A stretch of 64,000 nucleotides of DNA from Chamaesiphon sp031376885 (GCA_031376885.1 JANMEL010000110.1:1-64000), one strand, 5' to 3'. Counted from the first letter of the stretch, positions 42,831 to 51,341 are shown. Notes: generated from the sequence alone by a model not told the origin. Numbers and translations: made by a program.

Positions 42831-43409
42831 CTAGCCGATCCTCTGTTCAAATAATGTTGATGTTGTTTCTCCTGCCGCATATTGCTTGAGGCGAGAGTTG
42901 ACTTCTTCTCGGTCAAAATGGTTAACCAGTAACCATCTCCGAAGCTGGTGGATCTCTTCAATACTGTCAGATATCTCTCCTTGTTCGACAATTTCTTTGA
43001 ACCGATCTGCGATGTACCAGATCGAGTAGTGTTGTTTTTGTGCCATAAAATTCCATGCCCCACCACAGTCTTCTGGAGGGCAAGCACGTTGACCACTAAT
43101 GCACACTGGCTCTGAGGCTGTTGATTCTGAAGTGAGAATTGCTTCGACCCGAATTTGATGTTGCCAGTTGTCACCAAAATCGTATTGGTACAGAAAGCGT
43201 TCTTTTACCCGCCAACCGAAATCTGCTAGCTTGACTTTGCTTGGGTCATCAGCAAACCAAATGCCACCAATTTGAGCGATCCCGTAATCTTTTCCGTGGA
43301 TGACAAAGCGGTGTAGGTGAGAATCTGTCCACCCCATTACGATCTGGACAATATAGTGTAGATCGGTAATGGTGCTATTGCTATGAACTTTAAACCGCCG
43401 CCAAATCAT
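42831..43409 (-). CDS. pRiA4b ORF-3-family protein (IS-associated)
   Basis: 192 residues. MIWRRFKVHSNSTITDLHYI, VQIVMGWTDSHLHRFVI, YQYDFGDNWQHQIRVE and CPPEDCGGAWNF are diagnostic of the plasmid pRiA4b ORF-3 family. The true N-terminus probably lies further upstream: the preceding codons read YQLKIFILGISP, typical of the family, but no standard start codon is available there. The gene ends one base before the transposase start. Role in transposition unknown. Confidence 0.85.
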   Translation of the reverse strand: MIWRRFKVHSNSTITDLHYIVQIVMGWTDSHLHRFVIHGKDYGIAQIGGIWFADDPSKVKLADFGWRVKERFLYQYDFGDNWQHQIRVEAILTSESTASEPVCISGQRACPPEDCGGAWNFMAQKQHYSIWYIADRFKEIVEQGEISDSIEEIHQLRRWLLVNHFDREEVNSRLKQYAAGETTSTLFEQRIG

Positions 43410-43503
43410 GGGACTGATGCCCAGAATGAAAATCTTGAGTTGGTAGATGATTATTTGCTCAGAGTCAGATATAGAGCCATTTTACCGCATTTCGGGTCTT
43501 TCC

Positions 43504-43528
43504 TCTCCCCCGAAAAAAATCGCTCTCC
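43504..43528. repeat. 25-bp inverted repeat, right copy
   Basis: Exact reverse complement of 40653-40677. It adjoins the right side of the IS region. Confidence 0.9.
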
Positions 43529-43542
43529 ATGCACGCTCAAGA

Positions 43543-43590
43543 TGTGCTTAGTGCCACACACGGGGTGTGTTGTCGGCGGTGTTCTCCTGT
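43543..43590. repeat. Chimeric remnant of the 35.6-36.0 kb region
   Basis: The left half (GTGCTTAGTGCCACACACGG) matches 35607-35628 and the right half, 43561-43582, is identical to 35971-35992. The ~345 bp between those places is absent, so this is a deletion derivative joined at shared CGGGG. The rest of the gap 43410-43896 shows nothing I can name beyond the IS leader and the 25-bp repeat. Confidence 0.78.
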
Positions 43591-43896
43591 CTTGGTTAGT
43601 TGGTGGCAACTTCCCGAAACTAATTACAAATGTGATAAAATCATTAGAGATTAGTAGTAATTTAATTCAAAAATTTGACAGCTACTAAATATCTAAATAT
43701 AAATCAAAAAGCCGCCCCAAAAGAGCAGCCTTTGACGTTTAAAAATAACAATTAAACAGCGTCTAAAACCAATCATCACAAAGGTTTTGAGACAAAAATA
43801 GAGCCATAACAAGTGACTCTATTATACCTGTAAATTGCTAGTTTTGAATCCAGTCAAAAGTACTATTTTTGGCGGCTCCACTTACCGGAGTCTTGA

Positions 43897-46287
43897 ATGA
43901 CTACTACCACCTACAACATCAACGACCATCTCGCAGTCCTCACCCCAGCCAACGGCTCCCGAACTAAGCACCACTGCCCCGTTTGCAATGGCAATGACCT
44001 AGACATTAACCGGACGACAGGAGCCTACAAATGTTTTAATGGCTGTCTAAACAAGGATATTCGGGAAGCTCTCGATCGACTGGAGGGTAAGCCAGAATGG
44101 ACACCACCACAAGACAATTGGACTAAGCCTGTCCGTCCCGCCAGCCGCAAAGACTATTTTTATCCAGATCGTGAGGGTAAGCCATTAGTCAAAGTGCAGC
44201 GGATCGATCCTGGGGATGGCACGAAAAAAGTTTTCCACCAGTACCACTGGAAAGACGACCAGTGGAAGAAAGGTAATCCCGATGTAGTCAAAAAGTCAAT
44301 CACAATTTATCGCTACAGAGAGATACAAGAAGCAATCCAAGCAGGCAAATTGATATTTTGGGTGGAGGGTGAATCGACGGCTGATGCACTGTGGTTAATA
44401 GGTATTCCGGCGACCACTACAATCGGGGGCAGTGGAGCATATCACAGCTATGGTAACTACAAATCGGATCTAGAAGAAGGTCGGATCGTCCTTAGTCCAG
44501 ATCGAGCCGCTGATGGTATCAAATATATCACTTGTGTTGGCGAAGATTTTGCCGCTCAGATTGAGGGGTATTACCTAGCGGGTACCCAAGGGCTATGGGT
44601 CAACCCACATCAGATCCTGCCTGAGAGCATTGCTGATAAACTCGAACAAATATCTCAAGCTCGTGGTGTTAACTCGGAACCTTTGACATTAGGATTACTG
44701 GTAGCAGCTAGTTCGACGTGCCACGCTAACACACGGTTAGAAGTATCAAATTATGGGGATGTCTTGTCGGTTTACCCGAATCTGTACGCCATGAATGTAG
44801 GCGATAGCGGATCTCTCAAATCTCCTACCAACGCTACTAGCTTTGCCAAACCACTAAGATCGTTACAGAAGAAATATATTGAGAAGTACGAACTAGAGTT
44901 ACAAGCTTACGAAGTAAAGCTAAAATCATGGGAAACGACAGAGAAGAAGGAAAGGGGAAAAGCTCCCAGCATTCCACGGCTGGTTGTGGTGCTGGCGGAG
45001 GATGCCACGATGGAAAAAATAGAGGATCTGGCACTGCATCAACCTGGTATCTGTCCTGGCATCTACAGAGACGAGGTAATTGGTATCTTCCAGGCTTTTG
45101 ATAAGCATGGTGGCAAGGGGGGAAATGATAGTCGTGCTAAACTTTTGAGTTACTACGATGGTAGTCCCATCAATATTCATCGTGTCGGCACAGGATCTAA
45201 AATCTCGAAACATGACTATCATCCTGTGGTATTTGGAGGAATTCAACCGGAAGTACTCAAGGGATTAGCTCAGTCGATCGGGATGGACAATGATGGTACA
45301 TTGTGTCGATTCCTTTACGCGCCCGTGAATCGCAAGTATAAAGCCTGGGATGAAAACCCCGATCCTGAAAAAATCGATACGCTTGTCTTTGACCGATTGG
45401 TTGAAAACGTCCACAAGCTACCGCCGATGGTATGCTGTCTCGATCGAGACAGCCAGAAAGTTTGGGCTAGAGTTGTCAATCACTACAATGATGAATGCTT
45501 GAATAACCCAAGGCTTTCGGCTTGGCTCAAACACGCTTATAGTAAGGCGATTGGGCAACTAGGTAAATTAGCTTTGACTTTACACTTGATCCAGTGTGCC
45601 ACTACTAACACCTTATCAGCAGTTATCAGCGCGACCACAATCGAACGTGCGGCACTTGCACTCGATTACTTTATATCCCAGGCGATCGCGCTAATTGCCA
45701 CTACTGAAGACACACTGGAGGGGCATTTAGTTCGGATTTTGGACAAGGCTAAAAAACTGGGAAGTATCGCCCCTAGACAGGTTCAGACGCTATTCTCCGG
45801 CAAAAAGCGGATTAATAGTAGTACAGCTCGAAACTACTTACAACAACTAGTTGACGGTGGATATGGATTCCTCGATGGTAAAGGTATTTTCACCATCGAA
45901 GAACTGAAAACGGCTCCTAGTGCTAGTGCTGATAATGCTGATAAAGTGCTGATAACTTATCAGCAGCCAGAACATACACTAGATAAGGGTTTAAATAATA
46001 TTGCTGATAATGCTGATAACTTTAATCAATCAAATTCTAATTCCAATGCAGTGAAAGGTAATCGTCAGATCGAGATTGACCCAATTGGCTTGACATCATT
46101 GGCATCGAGTCTTGTTATGGCAGCTTACCAACCAGAGTCCCAAGCGATTAAGACTGTAGATGAGTTATGTAGTGTTTGGAGGGGATCGGATATTACTAAG
46201 GCTTGTGAGATCCTACGGGAATGCAACCCTGTCGCATCTGAGCAAATCGATAAGTTGCTGAGACAATATCAGCAGCGGCAATGCTGA
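43897..46287 (+). CDS. DUF3987 replication protein with CHC2-type zinc finger and TOPRIM domain
   Basis: 796 residues. Residues 25-50 form a zinc finger (HCPVCNGNDLDINRTTG, KCFNGC). A TOPRIM-like domain follows (LIFWVEGESTADALWLIGIP, then GGSGAY). The DUF3987 ATPase part (about 235-600) has an altered Walker A, NVGDSGSLKSPTN, and VVVLAEDATMEK, GIYRDEVIGIFQAF. Hence a primase-helicase for plasmid or phage-type replication. Near residues 677-710 the sequence SADNADKVLITYQQ and IADNADNFNQ is encoded by TGCTGATAA repeats that continue after the stop. Its counterpart is the PrimPol/DUF927 gene at 13.8 kb, which has the same 3' design with a different motif. Confidence 0.83.
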   Translation: MTTTTYNINDHLAVLTPANGSRTKHHCPVCNGNDLDINRTTGAYKCFNGCLNKDIREALDRLEGKPEWTPPQDNWTKPVRPASRKDYFYPDREGKPLVKVQRIDPGDGTKKVFHQYHWKDDQWKKGNPDVVKKSITIYRYREIQEAIQAGKLIFWVEGESTADALWLIGIPATTTIGGSGAYHSYGNYKSDLEEGRIVLSPDRAADGIKYITCVGEDFAAQIEGYYLAGTQGLWVNPHQILPESIADKLEQISQARGVNSEPLTLGLLVAASSTCHANTRLEVSNYGDVLSVYPNLYAMNVGDSGSLKSPTNATSFAKPLRSLQKKYIEKYELELQAYEVKLKSWETTEKKERGKAPSIPRLVVVLAEDATMEKIEDLALHQPGICPGIYRDEVIGIFQAFDKHGGKGGNDSRAKLLSYYDGSPINIHRVGTGSKISKHDYHPVVFGGIQPEVLKGLAQSIGMDNDGTLCRFLYAPVNRKYKAWDENPDPEKIDTLVFDRLVENVHKLPPMVCCLDRDSQKVWARVVNHYNDECLNNPRLSAWLKHAYSKAIGQLGKLALTLHLIQCATTNTLSAVISATTIERAALALDYFISQAIALIATTEDTLEGHLVRILDKAKKLGSIAPRQVQTLFSGKKRINSSTARNYLQQLVDGGYGFLDGKGIFTIEELKTAPSASADNADKVLITYQQPEHTLDKGLNNIADNADNFNQSNSNSNAVKGNRQIEIDPIGLTSLASSLVMAAYQPESQAIKTVDELCSVWRGSDITKACEILRECNPVASEQIDKLLRQYQQRQC

Positions 46288-46530
46288 TTACTCTGCATTA
46301 TCAGCAGAGCGAATGTATCTGTTGCTGACAAACAGTTAGAGGGTGCTGATACTCGATCGGCACTTTATCAGCAGTTATCAGCATTATCAGCATTATCAGC
46401 AACGGCAATGTTAATCACCCTAGAAATTTATCAGCAAATCAGCAATTCTTCCAGGACTGCTACTAGTTAAGGGTTTAAGGGTGCTGATACTCGATCGGCA
46501 CCTTATCAGCAGTTATCAGCATTATCAGCA
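45927..46530. repeat. TGCTGATAA / TTATCAGCA array at the 3' end of the DUF3987 gene
   Basis: At least fifteen exact copies: TGCTGATAA at 45927, 45936, 45947, 46002 and 46011; TTATCAGCA at 45957, 46298, 46365, 46375, 46384, 46393, 46428, 46503, 46513 and 46522. Adjacent copies have a 9-bp period. A 52-bp block is duplicated (46341-46392 and 46479-46530, one mismatch). The array begins in the coding sequence and extends 240 bp past the stop. Likely iterons. Confidence 0.88.
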
Positions 46531-46555
46531 AGATTGGGTGAGTAACCAAGCGCGG

Positions 46556-46791
46556 TTATTCGTCGCTAGGAACTTGGGGGCTTAGTCCCTCTCTTTCTTT
46601 CCCAAGTACCCGATCGATCTCCTCAGTGACGATCGCCAAAACATCTTCTCTAGTAAGTGCCTTACTATTCATAGATTCTGCAATTAAATCTAGTACCTCG
46701 ACTCTATTTAGTCCTGTACTCGCTTTCGCAGCAAGTGATTTACTTTGTTTCTTGCTTATCGGTGCTGGGCGTACGATTTTCCCGTTTTGGC
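46556..46791 (-). pseudogene. Remnant of the RHH-like gene found intact at 48.38 kb
   Basis: The frame encodes PAPISKKQSKSLAAKASTG, then RVEVLDLIAESMNSKALTRE and DVLAIVTEEIDRVLGK, matching the C-terminal two thirds of the gene at 48380-48733. The N-terminal DNA-binding part is gone and no start remains. Stop at 46556. The remaining gap to 46976 is AT-rich without features. Confidence 0.82.
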
Positions 46792-46975
46792 ATCACCGTG
46801 CCAAAATGGGCGCGTTGACATACTGCTCTCATTATGAGATCATAAACACAGTGAAGAGCGGGTATGCAGGCTGATAAGTTAGCTCAAAAGTACCCATAGA
46901 TTGATAAATTATATTGAATAAAGAGTGACTGAATGTATATGAACAACAAAAAACAAAAAAATAAACCTAAAAATT

Positions 46976-47275
46976 ATGCACTTAATTTCCATCCGCAATC
47001 TTCGCGCAGATGTATCTAAATTTTCTAACGCTTCTAAAATAGTAGATCGATGGTATGCCACAATCAGAAAAGCATCATGGCAAAATCTAGAGGAAGTACG
47101 CCAAGAATACCCAGAAGCAGAGGCGGTAGGCAACTTCACTGTATTTAATATTAAAGGCAATACCTATCGATTAATAGTCGGGATGGATTATGAAACCCAG
47201 ACTGTTTATTATAAATATTTTCTCACTCACTCTGAATATGACAAGGACGACTGGAAAAACAATCCTTACTTTTAA
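46976..47275 (+). CDS. higB: HigB-type RelE-fold toxin
   Basis: 99 residues, full length for the HigB_toxin family: MHLISIRNLRADVSKFSNAS, WYATIRKASWQNLEEVRQEY, and VFNIKGNTYRLIVGMDYE, then YYKYFLTHSEYDK. These toxins cut mRNA on ribosomes. Toxin-first order with the antitoxin 5 bp downstream is normal for higBA. Confidence 0.92.
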   Translation: MHLISIRNLRADVSKFSNASKIVDRWYATIRKASWQNLEEVRQEYPEAEAVGNFTVFNIKGNTYRLIVGMDYETQTVYYKYFLTHSEYDKDDWKNNPYF

Positions 47276-47280
47276 AATTA

Positions 47281-47679
47281 ATGAGTATTACATTAGACAG
47301 AAATAATTACCCTCAATTACTAGCTGAATTTGTGCCTCAAGCGATCGATTCTGAAGCAGAGTACGATCGTGCTTTAGCGATAGCCGAACGTCTTACCTTT
47401 AAAAAAGACCGGACTGAGGCAGAAATCAAGTTTTTAAAACTTGTAGTTGTTTTGATTGAAGATTATGAAACCGAGCATTATCCAATGGATGATGTAGCTC
47501 CACATGAGCTGTTACAGCATTTAATGGAATCTAATAGCACCCGTCAAGCAGATCTGGTTGGGCTAATTGGTTCGCGGGGAGTTGTATCAGAAGTGGTTAA
47601 TGGGAAAAGAGCGATCAGTAAAGCCCAAGCTAAGGTATTAGGTGAGTTTTTTAGCGTTTCTCCTGGATTATTTATTTAA
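47281..47679 (+). CDS. higA: HigA-type XRE antitoxin
   Basis: 132 residues. N-terminal toxin-binding part with IKFLKLVVVLIEDYETEH, C-terminal XRE HTH (STRQADLVGLIGSRGVVSEV, VNGKRAISKAQAKVLGEFF). Directly follows higB. Expected to repress the operon. Confidence 0.92.
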   Translation: MSITLDRNNYPQLLAEFVPQAIDSEAEYDRALAIAERLTFKKDRTEAEIKFLKLVVVLIEDYETEHYPMDDVAPHELLQHLMESNSTRQADLVGLIGSRGVVSEVVNGKRAISKAQAKVLGEFFSVSPGLFI

Positions 47680-47741
47680 CTTAGATCGCAGCTACATCTG
47701 GAATGATAAACAATTTATATTGATATTTTTGATATGACGGC

Positions 47742-47828
47742 AGAAGTGGGAGATTGGCAATAGGCGACCCACGGGCACGGCGTTAAAGTTATTGCATTTG
47801 GCAAGAGAACGCGGACAAAGGTGCGATA
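47742..47828 (+). pseudogene. 3' fragment of a second HigA-type gene
   Basis: QKWEIGNRRPTGTALKLLHL then ARERGQ matches the C-terminal third of the intact antitoxin at 51023-51337 (QKWEIGNKRPTGTALKLLHL). The 5' part is missing; a 5' piece of the same type lies at 37596-37639, next to the other copy of the duplicated block. Confidence 0.82.
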
Positions 47829-47850
47829 ATCTAGTCCGATTCTAACTAAT

Positions 47851-48371
47851 CCCCCTTTTTTCGTGCATTCTCATCGTCCGCCTTGAAACCCTTGGATTAG
47901 CTTTGGTTGACTGATAATTGAAGATCGACAGCATTAAGATAAGCACGATCGTTTTGAGCATCTGGAGTTAATTGATTTGCGTCGATTGCTGCTTTAACTA
48001 CATCTTTAGCAGTAATTGTTTTGCTAGAAGTACCAGATTGCAATGAACTAAACCCAGGGATACCTTGCATCCGATACTCACCTTGATAAGCAAGATACAC
48101 CAATGTAAATGGTGTGAGTTTTTTGTTGACAGCAGCATTATTGACAATCGATCCTGTAGACATCGCAATCTGTTCGGTTCTGGTTTCTGCCTTTACAGAT
48201 GTAGTTGCAGCTAAAGATAGACAAACGATTGATAAACCGACAAGTGCAAAGCGTTTCATGTGTGGGAACCTCTTAGTTGTTTACCTTGATTACTACTATG
48301 AGGCTCTTCCCTGAGTCTGTCTTGATAGATTACTGAGAAATTGATAAGAAAAGACCTTGGCTAAATTAAGG
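47851..48371. repeat. Duplicated block, copy 2 (partner at 37640-38184)
   Basis: Same block as copy 1 without the 24-bp insertion, including the secreted-protein gene. The few substitutions suggest recent duplication. Confidence 0.88.
47897..48259 (-). CDS. Secreted protein of unknown function, copy 2 (uninterrupted)
   Basis: 120 residues, identical in most positions to copy 1 at 37687-38073 but lacking LAEPLLWR. Signal peptide MKRFALVGLSIVCLSLAATT. This copy represents the ancestral reading frame. Function unknown. Confidence 0.8.
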   Translation of the reverse strand: MKRFALVGLSIVCLSLAATTSVKAETRTEQIAMSTGSIVNNAAVNKKLTPFTLVYLAYQGEYRMQGIPGFSSLQSGTSSKTITAKDVVKAAIDANQLTPDAQNDRAYLNAVDLQLSVNQS

Positions 48372-48379
48372 ATCTTAAT

Positions 48380-48733
48380 TTAGTCCCCTTTTTTCGTACC
48401 TAATACTCGATCGATCTCAAGAGTGACGATCGCTAAAACATCCTCTCTAGTCAATGCCTGACTATTCATAGATTCTGCAATTAAATCTAGTACCTCGACT
48501 CTACTTAGTCCTGTACTCGCTTTGGTAGCAAGTGATTTACTTTGTTTCTTACCGATCGGTGCTGGTTTTAATAGATTACTCTTCAAGTATTGTAAGATTC
48601 CCGTACCCAAAGCTGGAAGGATAGCACCATCTTTATGTCTTCGCGTGATGTCATTTTCGAGACAATACTGTTCTATTACTTGCTCTAGTTCTGGGTTTAA
48701 GTAAACCATTACCCCTCTGTTCTCTGTTGCCAT
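48380..48733 (-). CDS. Ribbon-helix-helix-like plasmid protein
   Basis: 117 residues from ATG 48733 (ATG 48769 possible). The N-terminus MVYLNPELEQVIEQYCLEND then GAILPALGTGILQYLKSNLL is compatible with an RHH or CopG-like DNA-binding fold. The C-terminus (RVEVLDLIAESMN, REDVLAIVTLEIDRVLG) is a separate helical pair. A truncated relative lies at 46556-46791. GTACTGGACTA-type words upstream may be operators. Confidence 0.6.
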   Translation of the reverse strand: MATENRGVMVYLNPELEQVIEQYCLENDITRRHKDGAILPALGTGILQYLKSNLLKPAPIGKKQSKSLATKASTGLSRVEVLDLIAESMNSQALTREDVLAIVTLEIDRVLGTKKGD

Positions 48734-48947
48734 ATCAGTCGATCGATCTCCATAGTCCAGTACTAGCATTTTAGCATTGTACTGGACTAATTAGTTGAAT
48801 GATAAGATATAGTAATATACTTTTAGTTGAGATTTAACGAAGATAATGCTAAAATAGTGATGTACTAAAGACAAGGCGACCGCTCCACCTGCAAAGTTAA
48901 GCGATCGCCTGTCAAACCCAACAACACTAGAAGGATTCAACTCAAGT

Positions 48948-49388
48948 ATGAAACTAATCGAAGCTCGTGTAAATGGTAATCCCCGCCAAATTAGCACCAA
49001 ATACGGCGAAAAAGCCGTAATGGACGTGGTGACAGTCGAGGGGCAGGAACTCGCCATCTGGCGACCAGCAGGGGATGTAGAGGTCATGGGAAGGATGAAT
49101 GGTGAGCGGGTATCTATTACTCTCGATTCCAAAGGTAAAGCGTCCCTAGTCGAACACGCCAGCACCAAACCCCAACAGGCTCAACAGACTCAAATGGGCT
49201 TCAATGTTCCCCCACAGCCTAGCCGTAGTCTTGAAATCGCCGATTATATCGAGCGAATGGGAAAACTCTACAGCCACTGTTTAAAGACAGCCGCTCAAAT
49301 GCCAAAAGCAGTAGATTTAAACGCGCCCCAGGTGACGGATATCGCGACGACTTTCTTTATTCAAGCCATCAAACATTTCAACCTCTAA
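48948..49388 (+). CDS. OB-fold-like small protein, copy 2
   Basis: 146 residues. Paralogue of the gene at 36428-36877: MKLIEARVNGNPRQISTKYG, LAIWRPAGDVEVMGRMNGER and the C-terminal IADYIERMGKLYSHCL. The conserved leaders of both genes argue for duplication with the promoter. Single-strand DNA-binding is a reasonable guess. Confidence 0.75.
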   Translation: MKLIEARVNGNPRQISTKYGEKAVMDVVTVEGQELAIWRPAGDVEVMGRMNGERVSITLDSKGKASLVEHASTKPQQAQQTQMGFNVPPQPSRSLEIADYIERMGKLYSHCLKTAAQMPKAVDLNAPQVTDIATTFFIQAIKHFNL

Positions 49389-49439
49389 TCTTTATGAGGG
49401 GGGTATTCCCCCCCTAATTACTATTACCAAACATCAACC

Positions 49440-49742
49440 ATGTCATTAACAATTGAAGAGATTTACAGCATCAAATGTATAATCGGAAGCTCTTTATTTA
49501 TGGGGCGACACGATTGGGAAAATCGGATCGATATGAACGTTGAAACCTGTGGGAGAAAGAATGATGCCTATATCCGATTTCGGACTAATAGCACTATCGT
49601 CAGTATCAAAAATGATGACACGATCTATATAGTCTGCGTTGGTGGACGAAAAGCGGTTAAGTTCCAGCACCAAACTATCGGCGATACCCTCAATCTCATC
49701 CAACACGAGTTATCAGCTCACTTTAACGGATCGATCGATTAA
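49440..49742 (+). CDS. Hypothetical protein, 100 residues
   Basis: MSLTIEEIYSIKCIIGSSLF, then IRFRTNSTIVSIKNDDTIYI and a C-terminal helix DTLNLIQHELSAHF. Small alpha/beta fold, no known family. Spacing of 51 bp after the OB-like gene suggests co-transcription. Confidence 0.6.
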   Translation: MSLTIEEIYSIKCIIGSSLFMGRHDWENRIDMNVETCGRKNDAYIRFRTNSTIVSIKNDDTIYIVCVGGRKAVKFQHQTIGDTLNLIQHELSAHFNGSID

Positions 49743-49870
49743 CACTCAACAAATAAGGGAAAAGAACACTCGTTCCTTTCCCTCGACCCCTATCTACAAT
49801 CCTAACCCCCAGTCCGAACAATCCACTCACCCCTGACCCCTCACCCCTCACCAGTATCTCTATAGAACCT

Positions 49871-50563
49871 ATGCAATCATTTCAACTTAACGGTCAAACT
49901 ATTCGATTCTTTGAGGCAAACGAGACAATTTATCTCATCACCGCCGATGCTAAAAAGGCATTTGGGTTTGTTGGGGAGAGTACAACCTTAGACAATGTAT
50001 CATCATCGATCCATGAAATTTTCATGGATGCGATCGCATTACACGAACATAACTTACTTAAAAACACACTTGTAATCGAATTCAAGGAATTAGTCCGCGT
50101 TATCATCCGCTCTAGTAAACCTGAACTAACATCCACTCAAGATTTATTCTGCCAAATGGTAGTTAACACTTTTACCCAAGGATTCGGGACAACACAAGAG
50201 CTACAAGCACTACCACCAGCCACCGATGAAGAGCGAGTCGATTTAATGTCTCAAGCTTCCAGGAAACGTTATCGAGATATCAATATGGATATCCCCCAAG
50301 ATAAAATCGACCTCCCTGGCTGGCTCACAATCACCGAGATGTTGACAAATCTGGGAGAAGATCCAGCCAAAGATAGTGACTCACTAATTCATGACCTACA
50401 GTTTCGGTTCTGGTTAAATCGTCAAATAGCAGACATCTATCGTGCCCAATGGGGTGAAGAACCACCAACAGTAAACCGTCACAAGGGTTCGGGTTACTGT
50501 TACCCGCCGTCATTCTTGGGACTGGTGCGGCTCTATCGTTCCAACTGGCGTTTAACGCTCTAG
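49871..50563 (+). CDS. Hypothetical protein, phage-antirepressor-like
   Basis: 230 residues. The N-terminus (FQLNGQTIRFFEANETIYLI, TADAKKAFGFVG) resembles the opening of BRO/antirepressor-type domains, and the C-terminus (HKGSGYCYPPSFLGLVRLYR) resembles segments of phage regulators. Neither is certain. No catalytic motif. Confidence 0.5.
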   Translation: MQSFQLNGQTIRFFEANETIYLITADAKKAFGFVGESTTLDNVSSSIHEIFMDAIALHEHNLLKNTLVIEFKELVRVIIRSSKPELTSTQDLFCQMVVNTFTQGFGTTQELQALPPATDEERVDLMSQASRKRYRDINMDIPQDKIDLPGWLTITEMLTNLGEDPAKDSDSLIHDLQFRFWLNRQIADIYRAQWGEEPPTVNRHKGSGYCYPPSFLGLVRLYRSNWRLTL

Positions 50564-50652
50564 TTGATTGTTGGCCCAAACATAATTTTTGATAACAAGA
50601 TATTGATATCTTGTTATCTATAGGACTTAGTGATATAAAAGAGGGTAGGGTC

Positions 50653-51051
50653 ATGATGGAAGTTTACAAAAACCGATGGTTCGATCGATGGTCGCGAAAG
50701 CAAGGGTTAGAGGATTCCAGCCTTTGCGCTGCTGTGCGGGAGATGGTCGCAGGGCTGTACGATGCCGATCTGGGAAGCGGATTGGTAAAGAAGCGAATCG
50801 CGCGACCTGGAGAAGGTAAAAGTGGCGGCTTTCGTACCCTAATTGCCACCAACAAAGGCGATCGCTGGATCTTTATTTATGGCTTCCCAAAAAACGAGCG
50901 TAGTAACATCGATCGAGATGAAGAGAAGCAGTTAAAAACATTGGCAGAGGGTCTACTATCCCTCGATCCAAAAGAAATCGAGCTTTTCAAAGATGAAGGT
51001 AAATTAATGGAGATAGATTGTAATGAGAAAACCGAAGTCGGAGATTGCTGA
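50653..51051 (+). CDS. RelE/HigB-superfamily toxin
   Basis: 132 residues from ATG 50653. YKNRWFDRWSRKQGLEDSSL, LVKKRIARPGEGKSGGFRTL, then WIFIYGFPKNERSNIDRDE is the pattern of the RelE/HigB group that pairs with an XRE antitoxin. It ends inside the antitoxin gene (29-bp overlap). Confidence 0.88.
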   Translation: MMEVYKNRWFDRWSRKQGLEDSSLCAAVREMVAGLYDADLGSGLVKKRIARPGEGKSGGFRTLIATNKGDRWIFIYGFPKNERSNIDRDEEKQLKTLAEGLLSLDPKEIELFKDEGKLMEIDCNEKTEVGDC

Positions 51052-51337
51052 AGCCGTCCACGAAACGGCTACGGACTTGTATCAAGTAGGGTTAATCGAT
51101 CGAATGACGATGCGGGAATACGATCGCTTGTGCTTGCAGCCAATCGAACCTTTAGAGCCAGAGAGTATCAAACAAATCCGTGAGGATGCTAATGTCTCCC
51201 AGGCTATATTTGCATCGATTTTAAATACCAGTCTCTCCACAGTGCAAAAGTGGGAGATTGGCAATAAGCGACCGACGGGAACCGCGCTGAAGTTGCTACA
51301 CTTAGTGAAAGAACACGGACTAGAGCGAGTAATGTAG
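51023..51337 (+). CDS. XRE antitoxin partner (HigA-like)
   Basis: 104 residues. MRKPKSEIAEAVHETATDLY, then an XRE HTH: IKQIREDANVSQAIFASILN, TSLSTVQKWEIGNKRPTGTA. Overlaps the toxin gene by 29 bp. Fragments of closely related genes remain at 37596 and 47742, so this module has been copied and lost several times. Confidence 0.92.
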   Translation: MRKPKSEIAEAVHETATDLYQVGLIDRMTMREYDRLCLQPIEPLEPESIKQIREDANVSQAIFASILNTSLSTVQKWEIGNKRPTGTALKLLHLVKEHGLERVM

Positions 51338-51341
51338 ATTG

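Larger units (their letters stand above)
41440..43480 (-). mobile_element. Two-gene IS of the ISKra4 type (ends approximate)
   Basis: Transposase plus a pRiA4b ORF-3-like passenger gene, separated by one base. I could not find convincing terminal inverted repeats or target duplications; the ends given are only the coding block plus leader. Confidence 0.65.

Noticed and set aside
42830..43177. N-terminal extension of the transposase frame
   Set aside because: Overlaps the well-conserved pRiA4b ORF-3 gene in another frame; the family start is the ATG at 42829.
43447..43528. Frame starting MIICSESDIEPFY that continues in phase into the ERF-like repeat
   Set aside because: At first it seemed to be the missing ERF 5' end, but it is the complement of the IS leader encoding the N-terminus of the pRiA4b-like protein, so the phase match is probably chance.
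45927..46530. CRISPR-like array
   Set aside because: Units are 9 bp with little or no spacer and occur in both orientations; no Cas genes are present.
46626..46874. Plus-strand 82-codon frame
   Set aside because: Antisense to the RHH-like remnant on the minus strand, which has clear similarity to the gene at 48.38 kb.
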